Source of the DNA: Pseudomaricurvus sp033283335
GTDB taxonomy: Bacteria; Pseudomonadota; Gammaproteobacteria; Pseudomonadales; Cellvibrionaceae
Length of the DNA stretch: 64,000 nt
Direction: 5' to 3'
Assembly (NCBI GenBank): GCA_033283335.1
Contig: JAWMQP010000005.1
Span: forward strand, 62,001 to 126,000
The position numbers and the translations under genes are program-made. The notes under the pieces were generated by a model. That model had not been told where the DNA came from and did no database searches. It saw nothing but the letters and a program-made list of their open reading frames with translations. Each line of letters opens with the position of its first letter. Position 1 is the stretch's first letter. Shown here one piece after another: positions 34,756 through 44,229 of this stretch.

Positions 34756-36927
34756 ATGGATTTTTATCATTCGCTGACAAACGTATTACGGGGTATGGGG
34801 GGAATGATTCTGGCAGCCACACGTTTTCTCGGCCGCCGAATCATCAAGACACTGACAGGATTATGGCACTGGCTGACAGGCCTGCTGAAAGGACTGCACA
34901 ACCTCTGGCTCGCTCTTGGACCCGCCTGGTTCCGACGCAGCCTGCTAGCTGCAGCAATCGTCGTGGTGGCCTTTGCGGGCCTGAAAAAATTGCTGAAGCC
35001 CAACCTGACCATCGAGACCATTCACGAGGTTCGTTACCTCAACGACGGCTGGAGCGATCGTGATCGCCAGCATTACTACTACACCCCCCAGGGCACCGAA
35101 CTGCTGGGCATGGACTACAGCTGGCTGGTGAGCCTGGAGCTGCCCTTATCCACAGAGCTGCTGGCCTCAGCCGACAATATGCGCGGCTGGGGGTTTATTG
35201 TCGACCCCGGCCAACAAGCCAGTACGACCAACCCTGGCAATCTGCCGGTCGGCATGGGCCGCCACAGGGACCCACAGACCGGTCGCGAACGTTTGGATCT
35301 TGGCTGCGCCGTATGCCATACCGGTGAGCTGCACTATCAGGGCACTGCCCTGCGCATTGACGGCGGCCAGGCCATGCAAAGCATCCCCACGGCCCAGCGC
35401 GGCGAATTCATCACCACTCTGGGCGCGGCGGTGCTGGAGACCTATTTCAACCCGGTCAAGTGGAACCGTTTTGCCGATCGCGTGGCGGGCACTGATGAGG
35501 CTGAGCGTGATCAACTGCGGCATGACTTTTGGGGCTTTGTCGGTAACCTGAAGCGCTTTATCAACGGCCCCGGTGCTCCCAAGCTGTACCCCACCGCTGA
35601 AGGCCGCGGGCGGACGGACGCCGTGGGACGCATTGCCAATGTGGTGTTTGGCTACGATCTGGATGTACCGGAAAACTATCAAGTGGCCGACGCACCGGTG
35701 AGCTACCCCTTCCTGTGGGACATCTGGCGCTTCGACTGGGTGCAATACACCGGTTTTACCAATCAGGCCATGGCCCGCAATATTGGTGAAAGCCTGGGAG
35801 TTCTGGCGCCGATCAAACTGGTGGATGAGAACGGTAAATTGCTCCCCCCGGGTGAGTTTGGTGAAACCGTGATCGACATTGGTGGCATGCACTGTGTCGA
35901 ATCCACCCTGCGCAAACTGAAACCACCCAAGTGGCCAGAAGATATCCTCGGTCGCATTGACATCGACCAGGCTCGCCAGGGTAAGGACTTATTCGCCAAC
36001 CAGTGCACGTTCTGTCACGGCCCCCATATCTCCAAACCTTACCAGTGGCCCGTGGCCGATGGCCCCGAGTCAAACCCAGCTCAACAGGTCGATGTTAACT
36101 GGCGCTGGGACATGGCCGGCGAGATCACCACGGTGGACGGCAAGCCAGTGCGACGCGACTGGCGAGAGACGGTGTGGGCCCTGCCCTGGCTGGAACTGGA
36201 TGTAATTGGCACCGACGCCACAGCGGCCAACAATTTTATCGACAACACCTACGAAGCAGGCACCCTACTGCCTGGGGCAGCGCCGGTTAACGCTGGCAAC
36301 GGCTTGCAGGTGCTGCTCAACCGACTGGTGCCGGTGCTGTATGAAAACTGGAACATCACTCAGCCACCGTTCCAGTCCAACGGTAATGCGGTGGCCGACT
36401 ACGATGGCCTCAACGTACCTTTCCGTATCGTCAATAAACGCGCCTACACCGCCCGTCCACTGCACGGTGTCTGGGCCACACCGCCCTTCCTGCACAACGG
36501 TTCCGTACCCACCATCTACGACCTGCTGTCGCCACTGGACGCCCGCCCGGTGACCTTTTCCGTCGGTCATCGCGAGTACGATCCCATCAAACTGGGTTAT
36601 GTCTCCGACGCTCAAACTGGCAGCTTCCTGCACGATACCCGTGAGACCGGCAATGCCAATAGCGGTCACCTGTTCACGGACGCCGAGGTGCCGGGTCGTA
36701 TTGGCGACCTGCTGAGTGAAACCGAACGCATGGCTATCATTGAATACCTGAAAGTAATGGGCAATCCGGAATTTTCCGAAGCCTTGAATGACGACCCGCT
36801 GAACTGGGCCCATTACTCCCCACCACCTGCAGATCCCTCCGGCGAGCAAGCCTGCCAGGCTCACCCGCACTGGACGCAGACAGCAGTCACACCATTTCAG
36901 ACTCAAAGTCAGGGGGAGCAGGGATGA
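34756..36927 (+). CDS. Membrane-anchored di-heme c-type cytochrome (peroxidase/MauG/RoxA-like)
   Basis: 723 residues. One N-terminal membrane anchor (about 61-77) puts the rest in the periplasm. Two c-heme sites, Cys184-Cys187-His188 (CAVCH) and about Cys416-His420 (CTFCH), are far apart, as in bacterial di-heme peroxidases and the rubber oxygenases RoxA/RoxB. The latter are of similar size and share the block ending TARPLHGVWATPPFLHNGSVPTIYDLLSP near the C-terminus. Relatives oxidise proteins, cofactors or cleave polyisoprene with O2. The downstream catalase-like gene overlaps it by 4 bp. No clear ribosome site before ATG. Substrate unknown; peroxide or lipid/polymer oxidation is inference. 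Confidence 0.85.
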   Translation: MDFYHSLTNVLRGMGGMILAATRFLGRRIIKTLTGLWHWLTGLLKGLHNLWLALGPAWFRRSLLAAAIVVVAFAGLKKLLKPNLTIETIHEVRYLNDGWSDRDRQHYYYTPQGTELLGMDYSWLVSLELPLSTELLASADNMRGWGFIVDPGQQASTTNPGNLPVGMGRHRDPQTGRERLDLGCAVCHTGELHYQGTALRIDGGQAMQSIPTAQRGEFITTLGAAVLETYFNPVKWNRFADRVAGTDEAERDQLRHDFWGFVGNLKRFINGPGAPKLYPTAEGRGRTDAVGRIANVVFGYDLDVPENYQVADAPVSYPFLWDIWRFDWVQYTGFTNQAMARNIGESLGVLAPIKLVDENGKLLPPGEFGETVIDIGGMHCVESTLRKLKPPKWPEDILGRIDIDQARQGKDLFANQCTFCHGPHISKPYQWPVADGPESNPAQQVDVNWRWDMAGEITTVDGKPVRRDWRETVWALPWLELDVIGTDATAANNFIDNTYEAGTLLPGAAPVNAGNGLQVLLNRLVPVLYENWNITQPPFQSNGNAVADYDGLNVPFRIVNKRAYTARPLHGVWATPPFLHNGSVPTIYDLLSPLDARPVTFSVGHREYDPIKLGYVSDAQTGSFLHDTRETGNANSGHLFTDAEVPGRIGDLLSETERMAIIEYLKVMGNPEFSEALNDDPLNWAHYSPPPADPSGEQACQAHPHWTQTAVTPFQTQSQGEQG

Positions 36928-38213
36928 AACAGTTACTGACTAAACCCCGAACACTCCTGTCGACACTGGTGCTGGCGGGGCTGAGTTTTTGCCCCCCCAC
37001 CATGGTCTACAGCGAACCCGAACACGAGCTGCCGCCACTGGACACTCTGGGGATGCCGCTCTCACCCGCGCAGATCGAGGCCATCACGACCGCCATGCAA
37101 GCCGGTCGGGAAATTTCAAAAGTGGCGGAGCGTAAAAATGGCCGTCCGTTTCGGCGCGACGCTCACGCCAAAGCCACCGGCTGTGTGCGGGCCACTTTCA
37201 GTGTCAATCCCGACATCCCCGCTCGCTTTCAGCACAGCGTATTGCAGCAGCCAGGACAGGAATATCAGGCCTGGATTCGCTTTTCCAATGGCGACATGCT
37301 GGTACAACCGGACCAAGAACCCGATGCCCGGGGCATGGCGATTAAGCTGATGGGAGTTGAGGGAGAGCGCATTGCCCCGGAGTTGACGGGCGCCAAAACC
37401 CAGGACTTCATCATGACCAACACGCCGGCGTTTTTTAACCGTAATGTGTTTGATTATGCCGAAAACATTCAATACCTGACCAAACTGGATCGCACCGGCT
37501 GGTTTTTTGGCTTAGTCCCACCGCGCTTTCACCCGAAGGAATTTATCCGCGCGGTGCAGACCGTATCCTCGAAAATCGATACGCCGTTTGCGGCACAGTA
37601 CTACTCAATGCTGCCCTACCAACTGGGCACTGAAGTGGTGAAATTTTCGGCCCGCGCCTGCCCCGGCAGCCACTACCCGGCAGTCACCGACAAGAGTAAC
37701 CCCGACTATCTCACCGACCAGATGGCCACCACCCTGCAGGACGGCTCCGCCTGCTTTGATTTCATGCTACAACCCAAAATTCCCGGTGCTGACATGCCCA
37801 TCGACGATGCTACCGTGATCTGGTCAGAAGACGTTTCTGCCTTTATTCCCGTAGCCCGCGTCCACATACCTCCGCAGCAGTTTACCGGTGAGGCTCAACA
37901 GCAGTTTTGCGAGAATTTGTCGATGAACCCCTGGCATGGGGTGGGTGAATGGCAGCCACTCAGCAGTCTCAATCAAGCCCGGCGAGTGGTGTACAACGCA
38001 GTTTCCCAGTTTCGCCACCAACAGAATCAGGCAAGCCGTCACGAACCGGACAGCTGGTGCATAGCGAATGCGGATGAGCCCTGTAGTCCGACTCAGGGTT
38101 TGATCGTGAAGAAATCGCGCTGGCCCTTGCCTCGCTGTTTTGACAGTTTGTACACGCCCCTCAATGGCTCGACAGTGGACAGCCAGTGTCGAGCCGGTAT
38201 GACCGCGAATTAG
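36924..38213 (+). CDS. Exported catalase-like heme protein
   Basis: 429 residues. A signal peptide (about 1-30, ending VYSEPE) is followed by a catalase-fold core: the distal His in RRDAHAKATGCVRATF (about residue 80), AWIRFSNGDMLVQPDQEPDARGMAIKLMG and TQDFIMTNTPAFF, the order seen in mono-functional catalases and SrpA-like catalase-related proteins. The core is smaller than classical catalase, and the C-terminal 100 residues carry several Cys (CIANADEPCSP, CFDSLY, SQCRAG) that suit an oxidising periplasm. Coupled to the di-heme gene by ATGA overlap with GGGGGAG before the start. It could be a peroxygenase or hydroperoxide isomerase rather than a catalase. Confidence 0.82.
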   Translation: MKQLLTKPRTLLSTLVLAGLSFCPPTMVYSEPEHELPPLDTLGMPLSPAQIEAITTAMQAGREISKVAERKNGRPFRRDAHAKATGCVRATFSVNPDIPARFQHSVLQQPGQEYQAWIRFSNGDMLVQPDQEPDARGMAIKLMGVEGERIAPELTGAKTQDFIMTNTPAFFNRNVFDYAENIQYLTKLDRTGWFFGLVPPRFHPKEFIRAVQTVSSKIDTPFAAQYYSMLPYQLGTEVVKFSARACPGSHYPAVTDKSNPDYLTDQMATTLQDGSACFDFMLQPKIPGADMPIDDATVIWSEDVSAFIPVARVHIPPQQFTGEAQQQFCENLSMNPWHGVGEWQPLSSLNQARRVVYNAVSQFRHQQNQASRHEPDSWCIANADEPCSPTQGLIVKKSRWPLPRCFDSLYTPLNGSTVDSQCRAGMTAN

Positions 38214-40024
38214 CTGGCCAGCAGCGCCAGTTTAACGCGGTTACGGCCCTCTTGCTTGGCGTCATAGAGGGCCGCATCGGCGCGATACAACAACTCCTCG
38301 ATGGTCTCCTCACCATTGTAATGGGCCACCCCGACACTGGTGGTGAAGGAGACCTGACGCCCCTCTACCGCCAACGGCAGCTTACCAACCACTTGTCGTA
38401 ATCGCTCGGCAGTGTGCATGATCTGTTCATTGCTGCCCGCCAGAACCAGGGCAAACTCCTCACCCCCGAGACGGCCAAACACATCGGTATCCCGAATTTC
38501 TTTCATGATCGCCCGGGAAAACAGGCACAAAGCCTGATCCCCGACGTTATGGCCAAAGTTGTCATTGATGGCTTTGAAGTGATCGATATCGAACATCAGC
38601 ATACTGAAGGGCGTATACCTTTCTTGACTGCGATCACGCAACTTGCCCGCCTGGCGAAAGAAGCTGCGGCGATTGTTGGCTCCGGTGAGCGGATCGGTAC
38701 GCGCTTCCACCTCGGCCACGGACTTGGCCAGCTCAAGATCGCGGGTGCGCTCTGACACCAGGGTTTCCAGCTCAAACTTTTTGCTCTCCAACTGCTGTAA
38801 GTAGCGGCGTTCCGCTGCGTCCTTTTCTCGCCGCAAGCGGGTAAAACTCATCCCCATGGCAATCAGTATCACAATCATTTCAGCGTAGGAGCCTACGGCA
38901 GGCCAGTAATAATTAACCAGATTGTGCTCAATATATCCGAGATCTCGCAGGGCCTGTCCTAACAGCCCCACCACCAGGAAGCTCCAGGCCAGAGCAAAAA
39001 AGGCCGCTTCCGTCACCCCCTGTGCCCAGCGTAGCAAACCGGCCACAGTGACAAACGGGTACATCAACAATATCAGGGTAATCAACAAAATCGACATGGA
39101 GGCCAGTTCCAGCATCGCCGACAGCAGCAACAGACAGGCACATACCAGCATGGCGATTAACAGATAGTCGAGCCGTGGGGTGTGCAAGCGGGTTTGTAAA
39201 AACTGACGGGCAAACCAGACACCTGTAGTAATAACCAGGGCTCCACTGATGGAAATGTACTGCCAGTGAAAATCGTCCGTGAGGAAAAACTGCCGGGTCA
39301 GACCCACCATGGTCCACCACATCGCCACCTTGGCCATGGCATAAAAGCTGTAGAAAAAGAACATTTTGTCACGGGTAGCAAAACCAATAATGATGGCCAC
39401 CAGCGACATCAACATCAGCCCCCCGATAATGAATGACAACATACCGACTTCTTCGATCTGTTGACTGCGCAGGGCCTCCGGCTCCCACACCCGCATATTG
39501 GGAAAAACATAGCCATGACCTTGCGAACCGTACTGAACCAGCACCTCTGCCGTCTCTCCTGCAGGCACGGTCACCGGCACCACAAACCGATGGTGTAGCA
39601 CTTCCCGTTCACCGAAAGGGCCGTAAATTTTGAGATTGGCGATCGAGTCAAATTTGCCCTCTACCGAGGTCGACTGAAATGCCTTGAGGAAAATCAGCTG
39701 ATGATCGACGTATTCAAGATGGACCGTGCGCGGTTTTTCCGAAGGATTGACAAAGGTAATATGGCCCCAGAAAGCCCCAGGCATGAAACCGGTGGAGGTC
39801 ATGGAAGAAAGCGGCTGGAATTTCCCTTCTTGAACCAGCTGATAAGCGGACGTGACATCCAGTTCGGTCTTTGGGTCATGCAATATTTCAAGAGAGGATG
39901 AGAGTTGCACACCATGCTCTGTGCCCGTGATGGTAAACGGTTGAAATGCCCAAGCGACAATCGGCACAACCAACCCCAAAAAAACAACGGCAATTTGCCG
40001 TATAGTTCGAACGCTAGGCAACAC
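38210..40024 (-). CDS. Diguanylate cyclase with 7TM-DISM sensor
   Basis: About 604 residues from GTG 40024, placed because AGGG lies just before and a signal sequence (VRTIRQIAVVFLGLVVPIVAWA) follows; the frame is open to 40153. Order: leader, 7TMR-DISMED2-like periplasmic sensor (about 20-180), seven membrane segments (about 200-385), short coiled coil, GGDEF domain. The active site is G-G-E-E-F (FGRLGGEEFALVL), preceded by the metal-binding FDIDHFKAINDNFGHNVGD, so it should make cyclic di-GMP. No inhibitory RxxD is obvious before the motif. Convergent with the catalase-like gene (4-bp overlap). Confidence 0.93.
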   Translation of the reverse strand: MLPSVRTIRQIAVVFLGLVVPIVAWAFQPFTITGTEHGVQLSSSLEILHDPKTELDVTSAYQLVQEGKFQPLSSMTSTGFMPGAFWGHITFVNPSEKPRTVHLEYVDHQLIFLKAFQSTSVEGKFDSIANLKIYGPFGEREVLHHRFVVPVTVPAGETAEVLVQYGSQGHGYVFPNMRVWEPEALRSQQIEEVGMLSFIIGGLMLMSLVAIIIGFATRDKMFFFYSFYAMAKVAMWWTMVGLTRQFFLTDDFHWQYISISGALVITTGVWFARQFLQTRLHTPRLDYLLIAMLVCACLLLLSAMLELASMSILLITLILLMYPFVTVAGLLRWAQGVTEAAFFALAWSFLVVGLLGQALRDLGYIEHNLVNYYWPAVGSYAEMIVILIAMGMSFTRLRREKDAAERRYLQQLESKKFELETLVSERTRDLELAKSVAEVEARTDPLTGANNRRSFFRQAGKLRDRSQERYTPFSMLMFDIDHFKAINDNFGHNVGDQALCLFSRAIMKEIRDTDVFGRLGGEEFALVLAGSNEQIMHTAERLRQVVGKLPLAVEGRQVSFTTSVGVAHYNGEETIEELLYRADAALYDAKQEGRNRVKLALLAS

Positions 40025-40184
40025 GCACACCCTGATATTAATTTGTTGTAATATGATCGACTTTGTTGCAAACCGTGTTACAAAAGAACAGTTAACGGAA
40101 AAAAACCGCAGGGCAGCCCCGACCAAGATAGGACGCCCGCACAACATAAGCATGAATGCCGTAGAATAGAGAGCTCTCAGGTAA

Positions 40185-41174
40185 ATGTCTACTGACTATG
40201 TAAAGAAAGCTCAAGACACTTTTTTATCAAAACCAACCCATAAAAAACATAACCAGAAAATCACAATGCTACTAACCAAATACCTCTCGAATCTTGACCT
40301 GCGGCTTGCCCTGACACTTGGGCGACTGATTACCATGACCACTCTGGCTTTTATTTCTCACCAAATTGGTGCACAAACGACTGTCGATCCAGTCAATTTT
40401 AAGAGCGTACTGTGGTATGCCGAACGAGCCAAGGTCGCCTACTCAACGCCCGAAGAAATTCTGAAGGCCTTTCCCCAGACAATGCACGTGGGCACTGTCG
40501 AGAACACCGAGGTACAGTACTTTATTGAGCTTCATCCCCAGCAACGACAACAGATCATCACCATTCGCGGCACTGACAATCTCGCCAATGTGCGTGAAGA
40601 TGCCGAGTATTTACCCTCACGCAATCCCAAATTGGGCATTTACGTTCACAGTGGTTTCGATCAGGACGCCTACAAAGCCTACCAACAGATACAACCTAAA
40701 CTGAGGCGGGATTACGAAACTCTGATTACCGGCCACTCGCTGGGCGCAGCCATCAGCACACTGCTGATGATGTATCTGCATGAAGATGGATATCAACTGG
40801 GGCAATCAATCAACTTTGGCCAACCCAAAATCACCAACAAGGCCGGTGCCAATGCCTACGCATTTCTGCCGTTATTGCGGGTAGTGGACGAAAACGATCC
40901 CGTTCCGGAGCTGCCACCGACCACCCTGCTGGACTCTCTGCACGGTTCTTACGAGCACCTGGGGCAAGAGGTGATTTTGCTGACACAGCAATACTACGTG
41001 CACATGAACCAGCATCGGGTCATGCAAACCGAAGCGGATTCGTTTTGGAAGAACCTGGGCCATCAGCGTATTAGCCAGCACTTTATTGCCAACTATATCC
41101 ATCAAATTGAACCCAAATTGAACCGTGCCACACAGGTTAGCTATGCGACACGGGAGTCCTATATTACTGATTAG
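40185..41174 (+). CDS. Class-3 lipase (alpha/beta hydrolase), probably exported
   Basis: 329 residues from ATG 40185 behind CAGG; an internal ATG at 40266 starts a leader-like segment (hydrophobic block about 47-62, ending GAQ). The nucleophile elbow is G-H-S-L-G (ITGHSLGAAIST), the acid is Asp in VVDENDPVPELPP, and a His follows in the C-terminal part, matching fungal-type class 3 lipases. Substrate probably acyl glycerol or phospholipid. Stands alone between a diguanylate cyclase and the ectoine-linked TPR gene. It is not a class I lipase and would not need a Lif chaperone. Confidence 0.88.
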   Translation: MSTDYVKKAQDTFLSKPTHKKHNQKITMLLTKYLSNLDLRLALTLGRLITMTTLAFISHQIGAQTTVDPVNFKSVLWYAERAKVAYSTPEEILKAFPQTMHVGTVENTEVQYFIELHPQQRQQIITIRGTDNLANVREDAEYLPSRNPKLGIYVHSGFDQDAYKAYQQIQPKLRRDYETLITGHSLGAAISTLLMMYLHEDGYQLGQSINFGQPKITNKAGANAYAFLPLLRVVDENDPVPELPPTTLLDSLHGSYEHLGQEVILLTQQYYVHMNQHRVMQTEADSFWKNLGHQRISQHFIANYIHQIEPKLNRATQVSYATRESYITD

Positions 41175-41216
41175 GACATCGATAACCGACAGGGACATCG
41201 ATAACCGATTAAGACA
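41173..41216. repeat. 19-bp tandem repeat after the lipase stop
   Basis: GGACATCGATAACCGA occurs at 41173-41188 and 41192-41207 (period 19), with a partial third copy (AGACAT). It fills the 46-bp space between the convergent lipase and TPR genes. Confidence 0.8.
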
Positions 41217-41220
41217 TGAA

Positions 41221-42183
41221 TCAGGTTGTGCCTTGAGACAAAGACACTTTTTCGCCGGCTGCGCCACATAAGACCACAAAGGGCTCATATTCATGCAGTG
41301 GCCAAAGGGCTGCATCCGTTTCCAGTTGCTCTCGATAGGTATCGGTTAGATCGAGGGCCTTGGAAAGGTAGCGGACCGCCTCATCAAATTGCTTCAGTGA
41401 CGTATGGGCACAAGCCAACTGGTAAAAGGCGTGACTGTTTTCCTGGTCAATGGCCAACGCCTGATGACACAGGTTGATGGCCCACTGAGGCTCACCCAGC
41501 TCCAACACCGCATCCGCCTTGTAAGTCATAGCCTCGCAGTTATCGGGTTTCAATTTGAGAATCTGATCGTAAATGGGAATCTGATGACTGGGTGAATTTT
41601 CCTGCTGAGCTCGCAACCACAAGGACTGAACCTCTTGGGTAATTTCCAGTTCTTCACGGTTTTGCTTGATATGGCGACTCTTTTGCTTCATCTGTTGCTC
41701 AATACGCTCCAGTCGCGACTCGTATTCGGACACCAGCTTGGAAATTTCATCGTCGGCGAAGGTATGCACCCTCTCCTTGATATCCCGAAATGAGTTCCAG
41801 CCCACCAACACCAACACCGAGGACGCCGCAGCGATCAAATAGAAAAAATAGGTGATGGTATCCGTGGCGTAGGTCACCCCCCGGTCGACAGCCTTGTGCT
41901 CGCGATCGAGAACCTGCTGCATCAATTCGTGCTTTTGCGCCGCCATATCGACGCGCAACTGCTTTAGCTCGTCCAACACATAGCGCTCAATAAACGGGCT
42001 ATACAACGGCTCTTGCAAAGCCTCAACGGCTTCACTGGCCTGCTCTTGAAGTTGGCTTGGCGTGGCACTCGGCGTTGCGGTTTGAGGGTTTTCTGGGGAT
42101 GAAGTAAGAGGGGTATTGGCGGTGTCGGCGGCGGCCCCAACCAGCGGGGCCACCAACAACAAGTACATCAAGACGCGAGGCAT
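41221..42183 (-). CDS. Membrane-bound coiled-coil/TPR protein at the end of the ectoine operon
   Basis: 320 residues. Leader (1-18), a Pro/Thr/Ser-rich periplasmic stretch and helix (about 20-105), one membrane segment (about 110-128, TYFFYLIAAASSVLVLVGW), a charged coiled coil (about 130-185) and then two to three TPR units (about 190-290) in the cytoplasm. The start lies 16 bp inside the end of ask, so it is translated from the ectoine transcript. Family not recognised. The topology, with a periplasmic helix linked to a cytosolic TPR array, would suit a sensor or scaffold. A role in osmotic response is inferred from position only. Confidence 0.78.
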   Translation of the reverse strand: MPRVLMYLLLVAPLVGAAADTANTPLTSSPENPQTATPSATPSQLQEQASEAVEALQEPLYSPFIERYVLDELKQLRVDMAAQKHELMQQVLDREHKAVDRGVTYATDTITYFFYLIAAASSVLVLVGWNSFRDIKERVHTFADDEISKLVSEYESRLERIEQQMKQKSRHIKQNREELEITQEVQSLWLRAQQENSPSHQIPIYDQILKLKPDNCEAMTYKADAVLELGEPQWAINLCHQALAIDQENSHAFYQLACAHTSLKQFDEAVRYLSKALDLTDTYREQLETDAALWPLHEYEPFVVLCGAAGEKVSLSQGTT

Positions 42184-43619
42184 ATCGCTCTTCCATGGTC
42201 GTGAATCTCAACCAGAGACTCATGGAGACTTTTTACGGCCTGATCGTAATCGGGCTCTTTGACAATGAACTGCATGTCTACCTGGCGCATGGATTGGTGC
42301 ACTGCCAACACGCTGACGTTGCCGCCAGCCAGAGCCTGCACGGTTCTCGCCAATATCCCGGGGATCTGCATGTCACTGCCAATGGCCGATACAATAGCCA
42401 CCTTCTGTTGATTGAATTCTGCCTCGGGATAACGCTCTTCCAAGGCTGCACGAATCCGCTTCACGGTTTTAAGGTTGGTCGACAGGAAGTGGGTAATGGT
42501 ATTGGCGTTAATATCCTTAGACACAATATGCGCCTTGAAACGCTTGATGGTGGCCAGCACTTCATGGTCATAGTCGTGAATATTTCCCGCCATATCCTGA
42601 TCGAACAGCTCCAGAGCATACACACCCTTACAACCAGCGATAATCTCAACACATGGAGTATCGCTCACATAGTCGCCAGTGATCAAGGTTCCGCCATGCT
42701 CAGGCTCAAAAGTATTCTTGACACGCAGGGCGATGTTTTTCTGGCGTAATCCTTTTGCGGCCTTGGGATGGATAGCCTCCATTCCCAGATTGGCCAGCTG
42801 GTCCGCCACATCGTAGTTGGTGCGACCAATTGGCACCGCATTTTCGGCCCCAACCAAGTTGGGATCAGCGCTGCTAAGGTGAAACTCCTTGTGAATAATC
42901 GCCTCACGCGCTTCCGTCAGAACCGCCAGACGACTGAAAGTCATTTCACTGTAGCCGCGATCAAACGATGACATGAGACCCGTCTCGCTGTGGGCATAGC
43001 CGGTGACAACAGGCAGCACAGAGGACAAGTCCAGATCTTCGAAAGCCCGGCGAATTCGTTCATCCAGTGACACATGCTTGCTGGCATTCCAGCCCGTTAA
43101 GTCGACAAAGCGGGCATTAACCCCATCGCGCTGAAGAAGTCGCGCGGTATTCCAGGCACTGTGCGCCTCACCAATACTGGCCAGCATCTCCCGCACGGTT
43201 TCCAGATGGTCACTGAGGGCAAAATGACCGTGCATGCACAAGCTGTGAAGATCCATCAAACACGTGCGGGCATCGCTCATTCGCTCATCGATAAAGGCAT
43301 TGGCCTCATCCAGCAAGTCAGATTCATCGAATAGTGCACGGTTAATTGTGTGCATTTCTTCGATCAGCTGATCGATTGCGGCCAGCCAACTTTTGTCTTC
43401 CATACTGCTGGAAAACAGCCCGTAGATACCGGGCTGACCGGTTTTCTTATGTTCCAACAACTTATTGGTGATGCCTCCGTAAGCGGATACGACAAATACG
43501 CGCTGGTAGAGATCGCTATCAGTTAACGTCTGTTTTTCCACGCCGCGGAAGATAATGTTATCCCTGACCGACTCATAGTCACTCATGGATGTACCACCAA
43601 TTTTCTCAATCGTGTGCAT
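42168..43619 (-). CDS. ask: Aspartate kinase of the ectoine pathway (Ask_Ect)
   Basis: 483 residues from ATG 43619 behind GAGGAAA; the frame extends to 43685 without a site. It starts MHTIEKIGGTSM, the aspartokinase signature KxGGTS, and ends with two ACT domains (about 340-483: VAIVSAIGSDMQIPGILARTVQALAGGNVSVLAVHQ). Phosphorylates L-aspartate, giving aspartate semialdehyde for ectoine. This Ask_Ect type is found inside ect operons and is thought to escape feedback control by lysine and threonine. 69 bp after ectC; last biosynthetic gene of the operon. Confidence 0.95.
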   Translation of the reverse strand: MHTIEKIGGTSMSDYESVRDNIIFRGVEKQTLTDSDLYQRVFVVSAYGGITNKLLEHKKTGQPGIYGLFSSSMEDKSWLAAIDQLIEEMHTINRALFDESDLLDEANAFIDERMSDARTCLMDLHSLCMHGHFALSDHLETVREMLASIGEAHSAWNTARLLQRDGVNARFVDLTGWNASKHVSLDERIRRAFEDLDLSSVLPVVTGYAHSETGLMSSFDRGYSEMTFSRLAVLTEAREAIIHKEFHLSSADPNLVGAENAVPIGRTNYDVADQLANLGMEAIHPKAAKGLRQKNIALRVKNTFEPEHGGTLITGDYVSDTPCVEIIAGCKGVYALELFDQDMAGNIHDYDHEVLATIKRFKAHIVSKDINANTITHFLSTNLKTVKRIRAALEERYPEAEFNQQKVAIVSAIGSDMQIPGILARTVQALAGGNVSVLAVHQSMRQVDMQFIVKEPDYDQAVKSLHESLVEIHDHGRAICLAS

Positions 43620-43688
43620 TCGTTTTTTCCTCGTTTGATCCCTACTGTGTTCGCCTAGATGGTGTTCGCTTACAGAGTCAATCACACC

Positions 43689-44093
43689 TTACTCGTCAAC
43701 GCCTTCGGCATCGAGCTCATAGGCACCTTCAGCATTGTGAACTTCTTTACCGTTCAGCGGCGGATTGAAAACACAGGCCATTTTCATTTCTTTAAAGGCA
43801 CGCAAAACGTGCTTGTCATGCTTGTCGAGAATGTACAGGGTGCCAGGTTTGATGGGGTATTTTTTTCCATCCGCCAACGTTTCCACTTCACCTTCACCGG
43901 ACATGCAGTACACTGACTCCAAATGATTTTGGTAGTGCATCTGAAAATCGGCACCGGTATAGATAGTGGTGATGTGGAAGGAAAAGCCCATATTGTCGTC
44001 TTTCAGCAACATGCGGGTGCTTTCCCAGTTACCTTTCGGGTCTACGATACGACGACTGCCCTGTTCCAGCTCATGCAAATCTCTAACAATCAT
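43689..44093 (-). CDS. ectC: L-ectoine synthase
   Basis: 134 residues from ATG 44093, chosen because TTGAGG precedes it and MIVRDLHELEQGSRRIVDPKGNWESTRMLLKDDNMGFSFH is the standard start. A cupin barrel with YCMSGEGEVE and TLYILDKHDKHVLRAF. It closes the ring of N-gamma-acetyl-diaminobutyrate to ectoine. Metal ligands Glu, Tyr and His in the ESVYC and DKHDKH blocks are kept. A terminator-like hairpin sits between ectB and this gene. Confidence 0.97.
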   Translation of the reverse strand: MIVRDLHELEQGSRRIVDPKGNWESTRMLLKDDNMGFSFHITTIYTGADFQMHYQNHLESVYCMSGEGEVETLADGKKYPIKPGTLYILDKHDKHVLRAFKEMKMACVFNPPLNGKEVHNAEGAYELDAEGVDE

Positions 44094-44146
44094 GTGATAC
44101 CTCAAGCAATAAATTTCAAATTCAATCTGTTATCAAAATCAATGTG

Positions 44147-44173
44147 TTAAAAGGCCCCGACGCATGCGGGGCC
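44147..44173 (-). terminator. Hairpin terminator/attenuator between ectB and ectC
   Basis: Perfect 7-bp stem GGCCCCG/CGGGGCC with a 7-base loop; on the minus strand TTTTAA follows. It lies 57 bp after the ectB stop and 53 bp before ectC, inside the biosynthetic unit. It may lower ectC-ask expression or protect an upstream mRNA end. Confidence 0.75.
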
Positions 44174-44229
44174 ATGGCAGGACCTTCAGTGCAGTGTTTT
44201 CACTGCAGAAGCCTAACTGCTAGTGCAGA

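Noticed and set aside
40185..41174. Class-3 lipase as the missing client of the Lif-like proteins
   Set aside because: Lif chaperones serve class I lipases; this one is of a different family and lies 15 kb away on the other strand.
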